Shown here: one piece after another, positions 11,590-23,464 of the stretch
Position numbering within the stretch: the stretch's first letter is position 1
How the letters are laid out: every line of letters starts with the position of its first letter
Made by a program: the position numbers and the translations under genes
Notes under the pieces: generated by a model
The model's input: only the letters and a program-made list of their open reading frames with translations
The model's database searches: none
What the model was told of the DNA's origin: nothing
Assembly: GCA_037042915.1 (NCBI GenBank)
Contig: CM073202.1
Location: forward strand, 2,170,001 to 2,234,000
From: Auricularia sp. M13
Lineage: Eukaryota; Basidiomycota; Agaricomycetes; Auriculariales; Auriculariaceae
Length of the DNA stretch: 64,000 bases
Direction: 5' to 3'

Positions 11590-13153
11590 TTAGTCCGTCG
11601 AGGCGAGGGCACGGCGCACGGCTGCCGAGTCGACGCCGACTCCGCTTGTGTAAACAACGTCGCTTGTCCTGAAACCATTGAATTGGCTTGCCGCGCAGAT
11701 CGTGTACGCGCCCATGTTGCGGAATCCGAGCCAATCGCCAACTTCAAGGGCTCGAGGCAGGCGCGTGACTGGGCACACGCAATCAATGCCATCGCAGGTC
11801 GGGCCCCACACGCTGCTCAGCTCCATGTCGGTAGAAGCGGTGGCCGAGCTGACGAAGGAACCGTTGACAGTCAGAACGTGAGGGTAGACCTTCTGGTGAT
11901 CGAACAAGATGCAGTTGAACGAGCCGTAAACGCCGTCGTTGATGTAATCTGGGCCACAGCGTCAGCGAATTCGCGCGGATCGACGAGATTGGAAGAGAAG
12001 GGGGGAAGAAAACGTGGGAGACGTACACATGACTCGGGGATTTTCGTTCTCGCCCTCGTCGTCTATAGCCTCCTCGTCTGCCGGCCGGACGCGGCGCGCG
12101 ATGATGTTGCAGGCCAGCGAGAATGCTGTCGAGACGTAGAACCGGCCTGGCTCGGCGATGACGCGCACGCCAGCGCTCTCGCGCTCATTCTTCGGGAAAT
12201 AGTATGCAAGTGCCTCGTTTATCGCGCATGCAGTCCGCTCGAACGTCAGATCCTCGAATCCGCCACCGACGTCGAGAAGGGTAAACTGATAGCCGACCTC
12301 GCGTCCAAACGCAAAGGCCCTGTGCGCGCGGCTGATGGCATCGCGGAATGCATTCGGGTCGGAACATCCACTCCCTACGTGGAAGCTGACCCCCACTACG
12401 TCCAGGTTCAGCTGGCGGGCACACGCTAGAAGCCGAGGAACGTCGGAGAGCGGAGCCCCGAACTTGACGCCGAGGCGGCACAGGCTGCTCGAGTCGTCGG
12501 TGAGGATGCGGACGACCAGCTTGGCCCCGGGGTAGAGACGGGCGACCTTGTGCAGCTCGTCGGTGTTGTCAAACGTCATGAGCGCGACGTCGGACTTGGC
12601 CGCGTTACGAATGAATGAGGCAGGTTTGCACGGGTTCGCGAAAATGATCCGGGATGCATCGACGCCAATTGACAGGACCTGTGATATTTCGCCCTGGCTG
12701 GCGCAGTCAAATCCGGCGCCGAGCGCCTTGAGAAGACGCAGGACGTAAGGGTCCGGATTGCACTTGACAGCTGGAACAACACCAAAAGTCGGATCAGAAC
12801 CGGCCTGCCAGCACATAAGCTTATTTGGGATCTGACGCACCGTAAAAAGGCTCTATGTCTGGAAGAGCGCGACGCCAGCGTTGATGCTGGCGCCAGACTT
12901 GGCTCAAGTCCGCCACAAAGAAGGCCTTCTCGGAGTCCACTTCGCCACAGTTGCCAGCATGGTTGGCATTGATGATGCCGTTGTTCATATGAAGGTCAGG
13001 GTGACCATGGAAGAGCGGAGGGAGACCGGGAACCGAGACATCGAGAGGTACAGAGTCACACACGGGCAGAGCTGGAACGTGAGGGGTCGTAGCACTGGGA
13101 GGCAGGTAGTGCAGGTCGAACTCGACCGGCGGGAGGATGTGAACTTGGGTCAT
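11590..13153 (-). CDS. SPE1: Ornithine decarboxylase
   Basis: PLP-dependent fold III enzyme converting ornithine to putrescine, the entry step of polyamine synthesis in the cytosol; active as a homodimer. Visible motifs: FYGAVKCNPDPYV (PLP Lys), a short run with FHVGSG, LLDVGGGFED, IAEPGRFYV, YINDGVYGSFN, and WGPTCDGIDCV carrying the catalytic Cys at the dimer interface. Two introns separate three exons (after FYG, and inside VMYYIND). The first in-frame ATG of the uninterrupted first exon is at 13153 (MTQVHILPPVEFDLHY), which gives a normal-length enzyme. The open frame extends further upstream without an ATG, so a longer N-terminus from an upstream exon is possible. Fungal ODC is usually controlled post-translationally by antizyme; no antizyme gene is visible here. 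Confidence 0.92.
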
Positions 13154-14035
13154 TGGGAGTATCTGAGTCGAGTCCGAGTCGCTGACTGGGTAGCAGTCGC
13201 GAGCTTCTATGGGAGGGGTAAGAGGACGGGGGAAAGGATCCAGTGAGGAAACGCGGGCTTGATGTTTTTGGGAAGGCCTGAGAGTGACCTGTTTAAGCGT
13301 GGGCAAATAGAGACGAGAGTGCTGTGAGCTCTGGCGATGTCCCAGTTACCGGTTCCCAAGCCGCCTCGGCAGGGAATCCGGGGCGGACAAAGGACGGTAC
13401 GCTGGGCGGAACCTCAGTCGGCGGGGGCTCCTCGCGCTTGGGCGAGGAAGGGGCTGGGTGGTGCTGGGGGTGGTGAGGAAGCGGAGAAGAGACGAGACGA
13501 GATCAGGCGGAACGAGATGGAAGACGCGGTCAGATGGAGAGCGTGCGATGGACTGCCCACTGGCTGGTGTCAGGGAGGTTCGCCTGGGGACCCGGACTGA
13601 GTTTAAACTCGTAGACTGTACAGACGGCATACCTCGAACGGAGAACCACCTGGGGGCATCGATGAGCACGGGGAGTTGGGGTATGGCAGGACACGTACTC
13701 GAGGGAGAGAAGTCTGAGGTCCTGGTTTCTCTCTTCCTTGGCAGAAATGGTGGGCTGACTACCGCGGCCTCTCTAGCTCGTACGGCGCGAACTCGAGCAG
13801 GATACGGCGGCGGACTGGCGGTCGGGGGCGCTGTTAAAAAGGGCTGCTGGTGCAGAGCAAATTGGCGCTCCGACGGAAAGCAGTGTAGTATCCGTTGCCC
13901 GCAAGCTCCGACCGGCACGCGCAGCCGGGTCCTTGCCACGCGCTCCCTCCAGTCATTCTGGCGTCCGCCCTACACGACCCGGCGCCAGAGTCATTCCAGC
14001 TACAGCCTCTCCGCTCCCGCCACGACCGCCGCCCA
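13154..14035. other. ODC/phosphate-transporter divergent intergenic region
   Basis: About 0.9 kb between the ODC ATG (minus) and the SPX transporter ATG (plus). On the minus strand it holds a Ser/Pro/Arg-rich open frame (about 13346-13936, no ATG at its start) that can be spliced in frame onto the ODC exon through a GTAACT...CTCTCAG intron around 13270-13345. It may therefore be 5' UTR, a uORF region, or an ODC N-terminal extension. Confidence 0.4.
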
Positions 14036-17000
14036 ATGAAGTTCAGGCACGTACTCCACGGCGGCGGTGCCTGGCGACGCTGACCCCGCGCGCGCACAGC
14101 ACTTCGCTCAAGTTCAACGCGAATCCCGAATGGTGGGACGAATACATAGCGTCAGTCCGCGTCGCCCGCCCCGAGTGCGCTCTCAATGTAAACAAGTCTG
14201 CCGCAGCTACGAAAACCTCAAGAAGACCATATACGAGCTTGAGAAACAGCAGTTTGGCCGGCCCTCGCTCGACGCGCTCGAAGGCGGCGAGAGCACAGCG
14301 CTCATAGGCGCAGGCGCCGACGGCCACGACTCGACCGACGCGTATTTCTCGTCCCTGTTAGACAAGGAGCTCGCCAAGATCACCGCGTTCTACGACAAGC
14401 AGGAAAAGCTCCTGTTCAACGAGCTCGACGCGTTGTCGAACGAGGTCCAGCAGAAGGAGCACGAAATTCGCACCTCGCTGGACGGCTCCTACGACAACCA
14501 CCAGGACTACGCCTCGGACAACGAGGGCGACCATTCCTCGTCGGAGGGCGGGAGCCCAGTCGTGCCCAAGAGACGCATGTCCAGCGCCTCTCGGCATATT
14601 GCATTCGGTGCGCATACTTACGGCACATTGCCACGCCCTTGCGCGTCTAACGTCACGCCCACCGCCCAGAGACTCCCGGCCCATCGTTGCACGACAGACG
14701 GCCGAGCGCGGACAGCAACGGCGACCTCGAAAACAGCTTTTACTCCGACCGCGCGCGATTCCGAGCGCGTTCCCGCAGCGTCGCGTCACGTGCCAAGAAC
14801 TCTATCAAAGAGCTCCTCAGCCTGTCTGCCCTCTGGACGACCCAGAGCGACTATGCGGCCGACTTGCGGGTCATCTTCAAGCGGCGGATAACCAACCTGT
14901 ACATTACCTGCTCGTCCCTCAAGTCATACGTGGAATTGAATTATTCCGGGTTCGCCAAGATACTGAAGAAGTAAGAGAATCGCATGTCGATGTGCCGGAT
15001 ATCCCGTCGTGACTGAACATGCTAGATACGACAAGATCACCGAGCACGATGTACGCTGCCACACTGCATCCCAAGGACTGTCTGCTAATGGTGTCCCCCA
15101 GTTAAAAGCTCGCTACTTATCCCAGGTGGTCGACCAAGCGCGTCCGTTCCAGCAGCCCACGCGCGACGAGCTCGCAGCGGCGCTCGTCCGGCTCGTCGAC
15201 CTGTACGCGAAATGCGTCACGCACGGCGACGTGTCGTCCGCGAACAAGCAGCTGCGCGTGCACCAGCGCGAGCACGTCGTGTGGGAGCGCGACACCGTCT
15301 GGCGCCGCATGATAGCGCAGGAGCGCACCGGCGAGGCGGACGGCGTCGTCAAGGCCGTGGCGGACGCCGCCAGGCACGATCCCATCGCCGAGGTGCCCAC
15401 GCCCCTCGGCCGGCTCCCCGTGACGCGCAAGCTCGCGTTCTTCTTGCTCGCGCTGCTGGCGTTCGTGCTCCTCCTCAACGTCCGCGTCGTCGCGGAGCGC
15501 GAGGCTAACCGGTGTTTTGCCATTCTGATATTTGCCACCATATTATGGGCGACCGAGGTCTGTCTTCCCCCTCCGCCGATTAGTTCTTTTGCACCCGCTC
15601 ACTGCAGCCAGGCTATACCACTCTTTGTTACCTCCATGGCTATTCCATTACTTACAGTCACATTGCGTGTATTCCGCGACAAAGACAACAATCCTTTGCT
15701 ACCACCGGACGGTACAAAGTGAGCAAGTCCTGCGTACAACTTCCGAAATGCTTACTGTCTCCCTCGAAAGATATGTCTTCTCCGTCATGTTCTCCCCGAC
15801 TATCATGCTGCTCATCGGCGGCTTCACCATCGCCTCTGCGTTGAGCAAGACGAACATTGACCGCCTACTGATTACACGGCTGCTCAGCTTTGCGGGAACG
15901 CGTCCGAGCATTGTGCTGCTGGCCTTCATGGGAGTCGCATGCTTTGCCAGCATGTGGATTAGGTAAAAAAATTCCGTTGTCTACCCTACATTCTCTCATT
16001 TGTTGGCAGCAACGTTGCGGCCCCTACGTTGTGTTTCACACTCATTCGAGTGAGAGACTTGTCCGGAACACTCGTTGCATATATTGACAGCATTGCAGCC
16101 TATTCTGCGCACCCTCCCGCCTCAGGCTAAGTTCGGCCCTGCTATTATTGTAGGTCGCAACTTCATGTCCGTCCCCACATACTGACAGCCTCCAAAGCTC
16201 GGCATTGCCCTCGCCGCCAACATCGGAGGGCAGAGCTCGCCCATCTCGTCCCCCCAGAACCTCATCGCCCTCCAGGCCATGGATATTCCGTTAGACTGGC
16301 TGCAATGGTTTGCAGTCGCGCTCCCTGTGTCCTTCATCTCGATCATCCTCATCTGGCTGTTACTGCTCGCCTCGTACCGTCCTGGCGTGACAGCCGACGG
16401 CGAGTTCCTGGAAATCCGCCCCATTCGTGCACCGAAGGAAAAGTTTTCTGGGAAAACAGTACTGGGTCACCTTCGTCTGCATCTTCACCATTGCGCTGTG
16501 GTGCGTCGAGCACTCAATAGAGTCCTGGGTCGGGGATATGGGTATAATCGCCCTGATTCCGATCGTGGCCTTTTTCTCGACGGGAGTGTTGAAGAAGGTA
16601 CGGTGTGGCAATGTTTGCGTGTGCATGTGGCAAGATGTTGTGGCTGACGTGAAACTCCTGCACGTACAATAGGAGGACTTTGACCAGGTGAAGGGGTGGC
16701 AACACCGAGCGCAGAGCCCGTCGGCTAACGTCGCGCGCGCAGTTCCTGTGGACGATCGTCTTCCTCGCGATGGGCGGCATCGCGCTCGGCAAGGCCGTGA
16801 CGTCCAGCGGCCTGCTGGAGGTTCTGGACGCGGGCATCCGCGGCCTCGTGCAGGGCATGTCACTCTATACCGTCGTCCTGGCTCTCACGGCTGTCGTCCT
16901 GGTCGTGTCGACCTTCATCAGCCACACGATCGCGAGCGTGCTGCTCGTGCCGATCGCGTCCGAAGTCGGCGCGAACCTCGAGGGAACCACGCCCGGCTCC

Positions 17001-17389
17001 TGATCTTCCTCACCGGCCTGCTCTGCTCGACCGGAATGGGCATGCCCGTCTCCGGCTTCCCAAACCAGACTGCGTATGCGTGCTCTACTTTTCGCGCCGC
17101 GCGCGCTGACGTTCTACGGACGATGTTCGCAGCGCGAATCAGGAGGATGAGATGGGTCAGCTGTACCTCACCAATGTGGACTTCCTCAAGAACGGTGTCC
17201 CGGCGAGTGTCATCGCAGCATTCGTGAGTCACGTGTTCATATTTCGCGGGGTGCAAGCTCGTTTAGAATAATCAACCTTTGCAGGTCGTTGCCACTGTAG
17301 GCTTTGCCTTGTCGAAGTTGATTGGGTTCGTCCAACTCTGCCAATTTTCATGGTACTTGGCGCTGACTGGTGACACTCGCAGCGTCTGA
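14036..17389 (+). CDS. PHO90: SPX-domain low-affinity phosphate transporter (PHO87/90/91 type)
   Basis: Membrane phosphate transporter with an N-terminal SPX sensor for inositol pyrophosphates and a C-terminal SLC13/CitMHS-like permease. Spliced start is MKFSTSLKFNANPEWWDEYI then AYENLKKTIYELEKQQFG, a classic SPX opening; the first intron (14047-14099) has a GC donor. An acidic Ser-rich linker follows, then the end of SPX (SLKSYVELNYSGFAKILKK, YDKITEH) and the permease from LAFFLLALLAFVLLL. Transmembrane pieces include VMFSPTIMLLIGGFTIASAL, SIVLLAFMGVACFASMW, ALAANIGGQSSPISSPQNLI (the conserved SSP loop), SFISIILIWLLLLASY and VVLALTAVVLVVSTFISHT. It ends VVATVGFALSKLIGV with the stop at 17389. 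Plasma membrane (Pho87/90) and vacuolar (Pho91) roles cannot be told apart from sequence alone. Confidence 0.9.
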
Positions 17390-18201
17390 TCGCCCTCGAT
17401 ATGCGTTATACCGTTATTGGATGCTTTCCGGGAATTTAGAATCTAGAATGGGATCCTGTGCGATAGGCCATTGGTTCTTCTCATCCTGGACGTGACTTGC
17501 TGGCTACAAACACTCCCGTTTCCGCCGAACACTGGGAAGACAAGGCCTTGTCGCTGGTTGGCTCTCTGAGCTTCCGAATGACGCCTGAGGAAGCTGGGCC
17601 AACGTCGCAAAGCTCTGTGCAGCGTCTTGCGGCTGTACCGCAACCCGACGATTCGAGCTTGCTAATTGGGTGGCGTGGGCCTTCGATGTGCATTGACGAG
17701 CCACAAAAATCTGCCACCTGGATTATGATATGTCATCTCGGTCACACCTCTACTTACACGCCGCACAATGCCTGTGTCCCGCAGTCTTGCACGTGGCTTA
17801 TCAGACTCTTCTCGGTTCTATTTCTGGCAAATAGCTGTTCACTGTCGGATTTTATGATGCTCTCGAGCGTGGACAGGCACTGCACCGACTTGGCACCGAC
17901 TGCTCCTCAGTCTGACAGTCGCGAAGAAAGAATGATCTTGCAGCGTCGGCTTCTCAATCATTATCCTGGTGCATGCATAGCTTACCCCTTGTGCATTTTT
18001 TGACTGCCACGCACTGGTATTACCCCCGGCGTGCCCGCATCCATCGGAGGTTCGTGGAGTTCCCGATCAGGAAAGCAGCCGCAGTGCAAACCTTGTTTCG
18101 GAAGTTCATGGTGTATATCACTGGCAGTGTGGCTGCAGCCCCTACCCTGATCCCCAGTTCCTTTCCTGATTCTGCATTCTGAAGGGTACTCCGCACTTGT
18201 C
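17390..18201. other. Spacer, possibly with unrecognised upstream exons of the next gene
   Basis: A 169-codon open frame on plus (17497-18003) and shorter ones occur, but none has a recognisable domain or a clear splice chain. The membrane protein at 18202 lacks a signal peptide at its first ATG, so ectodomain exons may sit here. Confidence 0.35.
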
Positions 18202-18936
18202 ATGCCCGTAATCACCTCGACTCTCCGGGACTCGACGCACGCCAAGCGACTGCCACCTTTCGCATGGCCGGGCTCTGGCTCATTTCCCAGCGGCGTGCCA
18301 TGGGCATCTGCATTTTCAGGCGTCAGGTGGCCCGAGGCGACAGCATCTTCTGGTGGGACGGATCCTACTTCTACAGCTGCAGGCACGGTTCCACCTCCAG
18401 CACCAAGCACGCCGGTGGTTCTACCCTCCCCATCTTCGTCGTCTGCGGCACAGAGCAGTAACCTGCCCAAGATCATGGTCGCAGTCGTACTCCCGCTAGC
18501 ATGTCTGAGCATAGCTCTCGGTGTGCTTCTTTTTGTGTTCTCCCGCAGGAAGCGCCATCGGCGGCGTGTGCGTTTACTGCAGCCCACGAGGCCGACGGAC
18601 AGCGGCACCACACCGTATATGATCGATGCACTTCCCCTCCACACCGACGGCGATAGGATACCGCGAGAATCGAAATACGACGAGCTCAAGGCACCACCAC
18701 GAGCGGCGCTGAACGACGGCGTTACAACGCCGTATATAATCGAGGCTATCCCCGTTCACGGCAGCAGACGGGCGCAGGACTCTAAACACGATATTCTCGA
18801 AGACATCTCCGGAAGCCACATCGTCGCTTCACGCCTCCCAGGATCGGTGTCCGTTGATGCTGGACGAGCTGCACAGAGCCATCCAAAGGACCGGACTGTC
18901 CGTCCAGGCGTTCTTCAGCTCGTTTTTGACACATAG
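18202..18936 (+). CDS. Single-pass membrane protein with duplicated cytoplasmic motif; 5' end uncertain
   Basis: I recognise the architecture but no family. The readable exon has a Ser/Thr/Pro-rich stretch (TAAGTVPPPAPSTPVVLPSP), one strong transmembrane segment (VAVVLPLACLSIALGVLLFV), then a basic stop-transfer run (FSRRKRHRRRVRL). By the positive-inside rule the C-terminus is cytosolic. The tail contains a diverged duplication, TTPYMIDALPLH and TTPYIIEAIPVH, about 40 residues apart. This layout is common in basidiomycete cell-wall/membrane proteins with a Ser-rich ectodomain. No signal peptide follows the ATG at 18202, so the true start is probably in an upstream exon. Confidence 0.5.
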   Translation: MPVITSTLRDSTHAKRLPPFAWPGSGSFPSGVPWASAFSGVRWPEATASSGGTDPTSTAAGTVPPPAPSTPVVLPSPSSSSAAQSSNLPKIMVAVVLPLACLSIALGVLLFVFSRRKRHRRRVRLLQPTRPTDSGTTPYMIDALPLHTDGDRIPRESKYDELKAPPRAALNDGVTTPYIIEAIPVHGSRRAQDSKHDILEDISGSHIVASRLPGSVSVDAGRAAQSHPKDRTVRPGVLQLVFDT

Positions 18937-19774
18937 GCCAGACGCTCCAGCGGACGCTTCACCGCCCAGATACGAAGCATAGGTGCGTCACTGCTGATCG
19001 GCGTGGTGGTGTTTCGCCGTGAGGTTGACCGAGCGAATTAGGCCTTCTTGTTTCATGGACATCCGCAGCGCCTAGCCACGACGCAACTATTCAATGGATG
19101 CTATGTTCTCCCGGGGTTCAGAACTTCTTCAGACTTCGGTACGGGATGGCGGGCACTGCTCCTCAGCCTGGAGCACTCGAGGACGCCGAACGGTAGCAAT
19201 GATAATGATAACAATGTAGCCTTCCACTTTTAGATGAGCTGTCGTTTTGTTTATTTCACGAACTTCTAGTATTGCCACAGTTGATGCCAGGATTCTTACA
19301 GATTCATGATTTGTACAGACTTTATGATTATCGAGTATTTGCTCTGATTCCGTCGCCTGCTCTGCCATAATGACTGGCAATTGTCACTGTACAGCGACAT
19401 ACCTGCTCACCCGATCAACAGACATTTAGAAATTTGTGCAAGCGTTGGCGGGAGTAGTAGCATCAACGTGCTGGGAGCGCTGAGGAGTGTGAAAATGTGA
19501 AATTCCGAAACGCGTATGTTTGTGTGTGAGAGATACAGAGCAGACGCAGACAGCATGATATGATACTTGAGGACACGCACTCGAAGCTAAATAGCACAGC
19601 GGCGACTATTACGGATACAACAGACGTAGTCCACTGGAGAGGGCCGGGGAAGGGATCGCAGCATTTCCACCTTGGTTTGATAATTATGATCGGGTCCGAG
19701 TCGTCCACCACCTGAATATTCCAGGCTTCATAAATCCGTTCGTTCGTTCGTTGGTCGTGGAGTTGGATGCGAGT
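18937..19774. other. 0.8 kb between convergent genes, no gene seen
   Basis: AT-richer than its neighbours and without credible coding. It holds the 3' ends of the membrane-protein gene (plus) and the RhoGEF gene (minus). A short CGTT microsatellite lies at about 19738-19753. Confidence 0.5.
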
Positions 19775-22700
19775 CTAGATTCCGAATTCCTGCCACAAAT
19801 GGCGCATATCGTCCGGGTGCGGCCGCGCCATGCTGGGCGAGCGCCGTTGCGAGATCGGGCGTCGTCTCGACGAGCTCGGTGAGCACGTCCTGCGCGCCGT
19901 ACTCGCGCTCGCGCCCCGCGTTTGGAGACGCGTCGCGCGTCGCGATGAGCACCGCGCCGCTGACCGTCCGCGTGCCGTTCTCCGCGAGCCGCGCGTCGCG
20001 CGCCGCAATCACCTGGCGCAGCTGGCCCGACGGCACGTGGCGCACCTCGATCCAGTCGCCCGGCACCGCCGTGCCCGACGGCGACGGCGTCGAGCTGAAC
20101 AGCAGGATGTGCGGCGCGCGGTACACGTATGTGCACGCCGTGATTTCCCAACGCACCAGCCCCGCGTTGTGCGACGGGTATCCGTGTTTCGTGATCCACA
20201 CGCCGAATTCTGACACATCGTCAATTCGACGAGAACCGACGTGGTCTGAACGTCCAGCTACACGAACCAGAATAGATGACCATTAAGTCACCATCTCCGA
20301 CGGGTACGATGCCCAGCGCGCGTGCTGCTTCACATCGAGGGCGCAGCTCGTTCACCGCGTTCGAGTAGGCAGGCAGGGTCTTGTCGTCTCGAGGAATGTC
20401 CCAGTCCGGCACGGTCAATACAGATGAAGGACTGCGCATTCCGTCAGCAGCAGGCTTTTGAGCAAAGTAGAAGGCGACTGACTTGGTGGGATTGATGATG
20501 GTGATTCCCTTTTCGTTGGCGATAGCCAAAGATTTCGTGAGGAAGGTGACATCGTACGCATCTCGCGGCACATAAAGAGTCTGCAAGACAGCATCGGCAT
20601 AAAGCTCGTATTTCTCTCAAAAGGAGCGCGTGCGCACCGAGCCAAATTCGCGGAATGACGGTGTCGGGCTGGGAAGGGCCCTGGGCCGCAACGGATTGAT
20701 AGGCTCAGCTGGGGAGACGACCTCCAGACAGTTGACATATGTATTCAACAACGTCTTGACGCAATAGACAACTGCGCGAAAGAATGTCAGTTAAAAGCAC
20801 AGCATTTTCGGCGAAGGCAAGACACGCACGAAGCGCCTTCTCAAATGCGAATCCCAAGCGGAAGAACTGCACCGTGCCGGACTTGGGGCTGATTTTCTCG
20901 ATGGACGCATTCAGCGCCTGGCGCGGCGCCTGCCCGCTCGCGACGCGGACGAGCAGGTCCAACGAGTACGCATAGAGCGCGCCGTCAGCTTGGACGATGG
21001 CCTTGTTGTAGCCCTCCAGCGCAGCCACAGCAGCGACATTCGGCGTGCCCAATACCTGGCGGAAAGCTGCAGCAGTTGCGTTAGCAGCAGTTTTGCCTGC
21101 ATGCGCCGGTAACTCACAGCTGGAATCCGACCGCAACCCGATGAACAGGCCGGCTGGACATGCAACCAGAAGCATAGCTCTGTCGTGCGTCGCTGTGAAA
21201 CAAACAAACGTGAGCAAACAAACAAAACAGACTGAACGGAAAGCTCACAAAACGCAGCAGCGCTGGTAATCTGACCCGTGAAATGGCGTTTCGGGGCGTT
21301 CGTGATAGGCGTCCGCGCGGCGAAGACGCCATGATTAATGACGTTGCTTGCGAACCACTAATACAAACGCGAGGTCATGAGCCAGACGGGCGAGAAGGAG
21401 AAAAGAGGAGGCATACACGATTCGCGTCGACCTGCACGCAGCGCACGACAAGCGCCTCCTTGATCTTCGCGACCCACTCGTCGCGCGCGGCCTCGGACGA
21501 CGCGTAGAGGTTGTAGCGCTGCGCGATGGGCGCGGCGGCGTGGAAGACCGTGAAGCCGTACATCCGTGTCTGCGGCGAGTCGCGCAGGAGGTCCGACAGC
21601 CGCTCGTTGCGGGTCTCCGGCGGCGGGAAGGTGTTCACCAGGCGCAGGAGGTCGAGCGGAATTGGCTATTGAAGCAGGTTAGGAGCGTTGGGGCGCGTAA
21701 GGGGGTGGAGCAGACGCACGCGGGACACGACCAGTTGGCGTTTGTGCGCGCCGCGCTCGTCGACTTTCGTCTGGATGACTGCCGAGACGCTGTGAGTGAA
21801 TGCTGCAAAAGGCAGAAGGGAAGGGGCCTACAGTAGTTGTCGAGGAGCGTGACATGCATGTCGACCCATCCCTTGAGCTCGAGCTCTCCTCTCCTCCGGC
21901 GCGCAAGGTTGCCCGAGAACACCAACGAGCGTTGGTCCGAGTACAAGTCCATATCGATAACCTCTCCGCGGCGCAGCACCAGTTGCTCCATCAGGGCGAA
22001 GAACTCGACCTTGCGGTTGGCGACCTCGATGCCGGGCTGGAGCGACTTGAGGAACTCGCCGGTGGTGCCGACGATGAGGTCGATCGCGTCGCGCTCGGCC
22101 GCGTTCTCCGGGTCCGTGCGCTTCTTGAGCGTCTCGAGCAGCAGGTTGAGCGCGGCAGGCGCGTGACGGGGCGCGAGATGAAGGTGATGAGGTCGCGCCG
22201 CTTCGTGCGCGGGTCGTCCGACTGCCGCTGCACGAACGCCGCGTACTTCGGATTCTTCACCATCTCCGAGCGGTGCGTCGCCTCGGCGATCGGGTAGTTC
22301 TTCACGTACGGCTCGTACGCGCTCTGGAACTTCAACGCCGTGTCGAGGATGATGTCCGCAATTCTCTCCACAATGGGATGTTGCTCGCGTTGCCGGCCGA
22401 ACAAGGCGGCGAGCATCGTTTGGTGGAAAGATAGGATGTCTTGCAGATTGTTGAACACCGTGCGCACAAAGTCGTGTAAGCGGTTTTCGGGCAGGATGGG
22501 CGGCTGGAAGGACAGTAGCGGTTCTATGAATATCTGACACTTTGGGTGAATTCACAGGTATACCCCTATCAGCGTGATGACGTGCCTCTTGGACCAGCTC
22601 CAGGTCGCGTACATAGTCGCGTTCGCCCTGGATAATCTCGAATACTGCAACCCTATGAGCTTAGCATTATTGAATGGGAGGAGACGTACTGATGCTTTGG

Positions 22701-23387
22701 CGCTGGACCTCCTGCTTGCCCAGAACCTCGATGGCTTCTTCCGGAATGAGCTTGTGCCACTGTTCCTGTTCTGGAGGCAATCGCCCTTCCTGGAACAGTC
22801 GGATGCCGTCTTCTTGCAGCCTGCGAATGGAATCAGATAATATTCAATTATTGGGTCAATGGTTTCGCACTCTGAGGCCGCGATTTCGTGCTGGAGGATG
22901 GACTGGGGTTGCTGTGCGACGCATAAGCCCTCCGGCAAGATAAGCCGGAAACGGCAAGGACGCACCTCGAAGTTGTCGTCGAGGTCCTGGGTGAACTGGG
23001 AGTCGAGCGAGAAGACGGACTCGTTCCTGTTGAGGCCGAGGCTGGGCTGGCCGTGGTTGTGGAATCGGGCGTCATCGCTGAAGGACGCGGCGTGTGGCTG
23101 CTGCTGCTGGGCGTTGAGGCCGGTCTGGTACGATGTCGTGCGGTATAGCTGAGGCTCCGGAAACGCGAGAGTAGCGCCGCCGGGGCTGTATGCGCCGTAG
23201 GGCGAGAGCGTGTCGCGCGGCGGCGGGCGCAGCGACTCCTCGCCAGCATACGAGAACGGCCGCGACGATGACGACGGTGCCGCGTAGGACGCCGAGTGCG
23301 GCGAGAGGCGGGGCTGGGCGGGCCCGGCGACGGCGAGCGTGTCTTGGGCGGTGCGGGCTGGGCGGACAGGTATTTCTTGAGCTTCAT
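19775..23387 (-). CDS. ROM2: Rho1 guanine-nucleotide exchange factor (DH-PH-CNH)
   Basis: Activates Rho1-type GTPases at the plasma membrane for cell-wall synthesis and polarity; the CNH domain binds Rho. The N-terminus from the ATG at 23387 (MKLKKYLSAQPAPPKTRSPS) is disordered with a Gln run. A helical region precedes the DH domain. The DH domain includes VRTVFNNLQDILSFHQTMLA, RIADIILDTALKFQSAYEPY, TFISRPVTRLPR, LNLLLETLKKR and ELKGWVDMHVTLLDNY, which leads into the PH domain. CNH pieces are KAIVQADGALYAYSLDLLVR, YVPRDAYDVTFLTKSLAIAN, EKGITIINPTKSVAFYFAQK and the terminal PHDIL-like region (YVYRAPHILLFSS). The end is best read as MRHLWQEFGI with the stop at 19775; staying in the longer frame would stop at 19728. 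Frame slips near 23320, 22170 and 19850 look like single-base consensus errors. Confidence 0.85.
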
Positions 23388-23464
23388 GGCGCGTGCAGTG
23401 ACAAGTCCGTCCGTCGGCTCGATCCGCGGACTCAACTGGCGGCCTTTCTTTGGCACTGAGTGAC

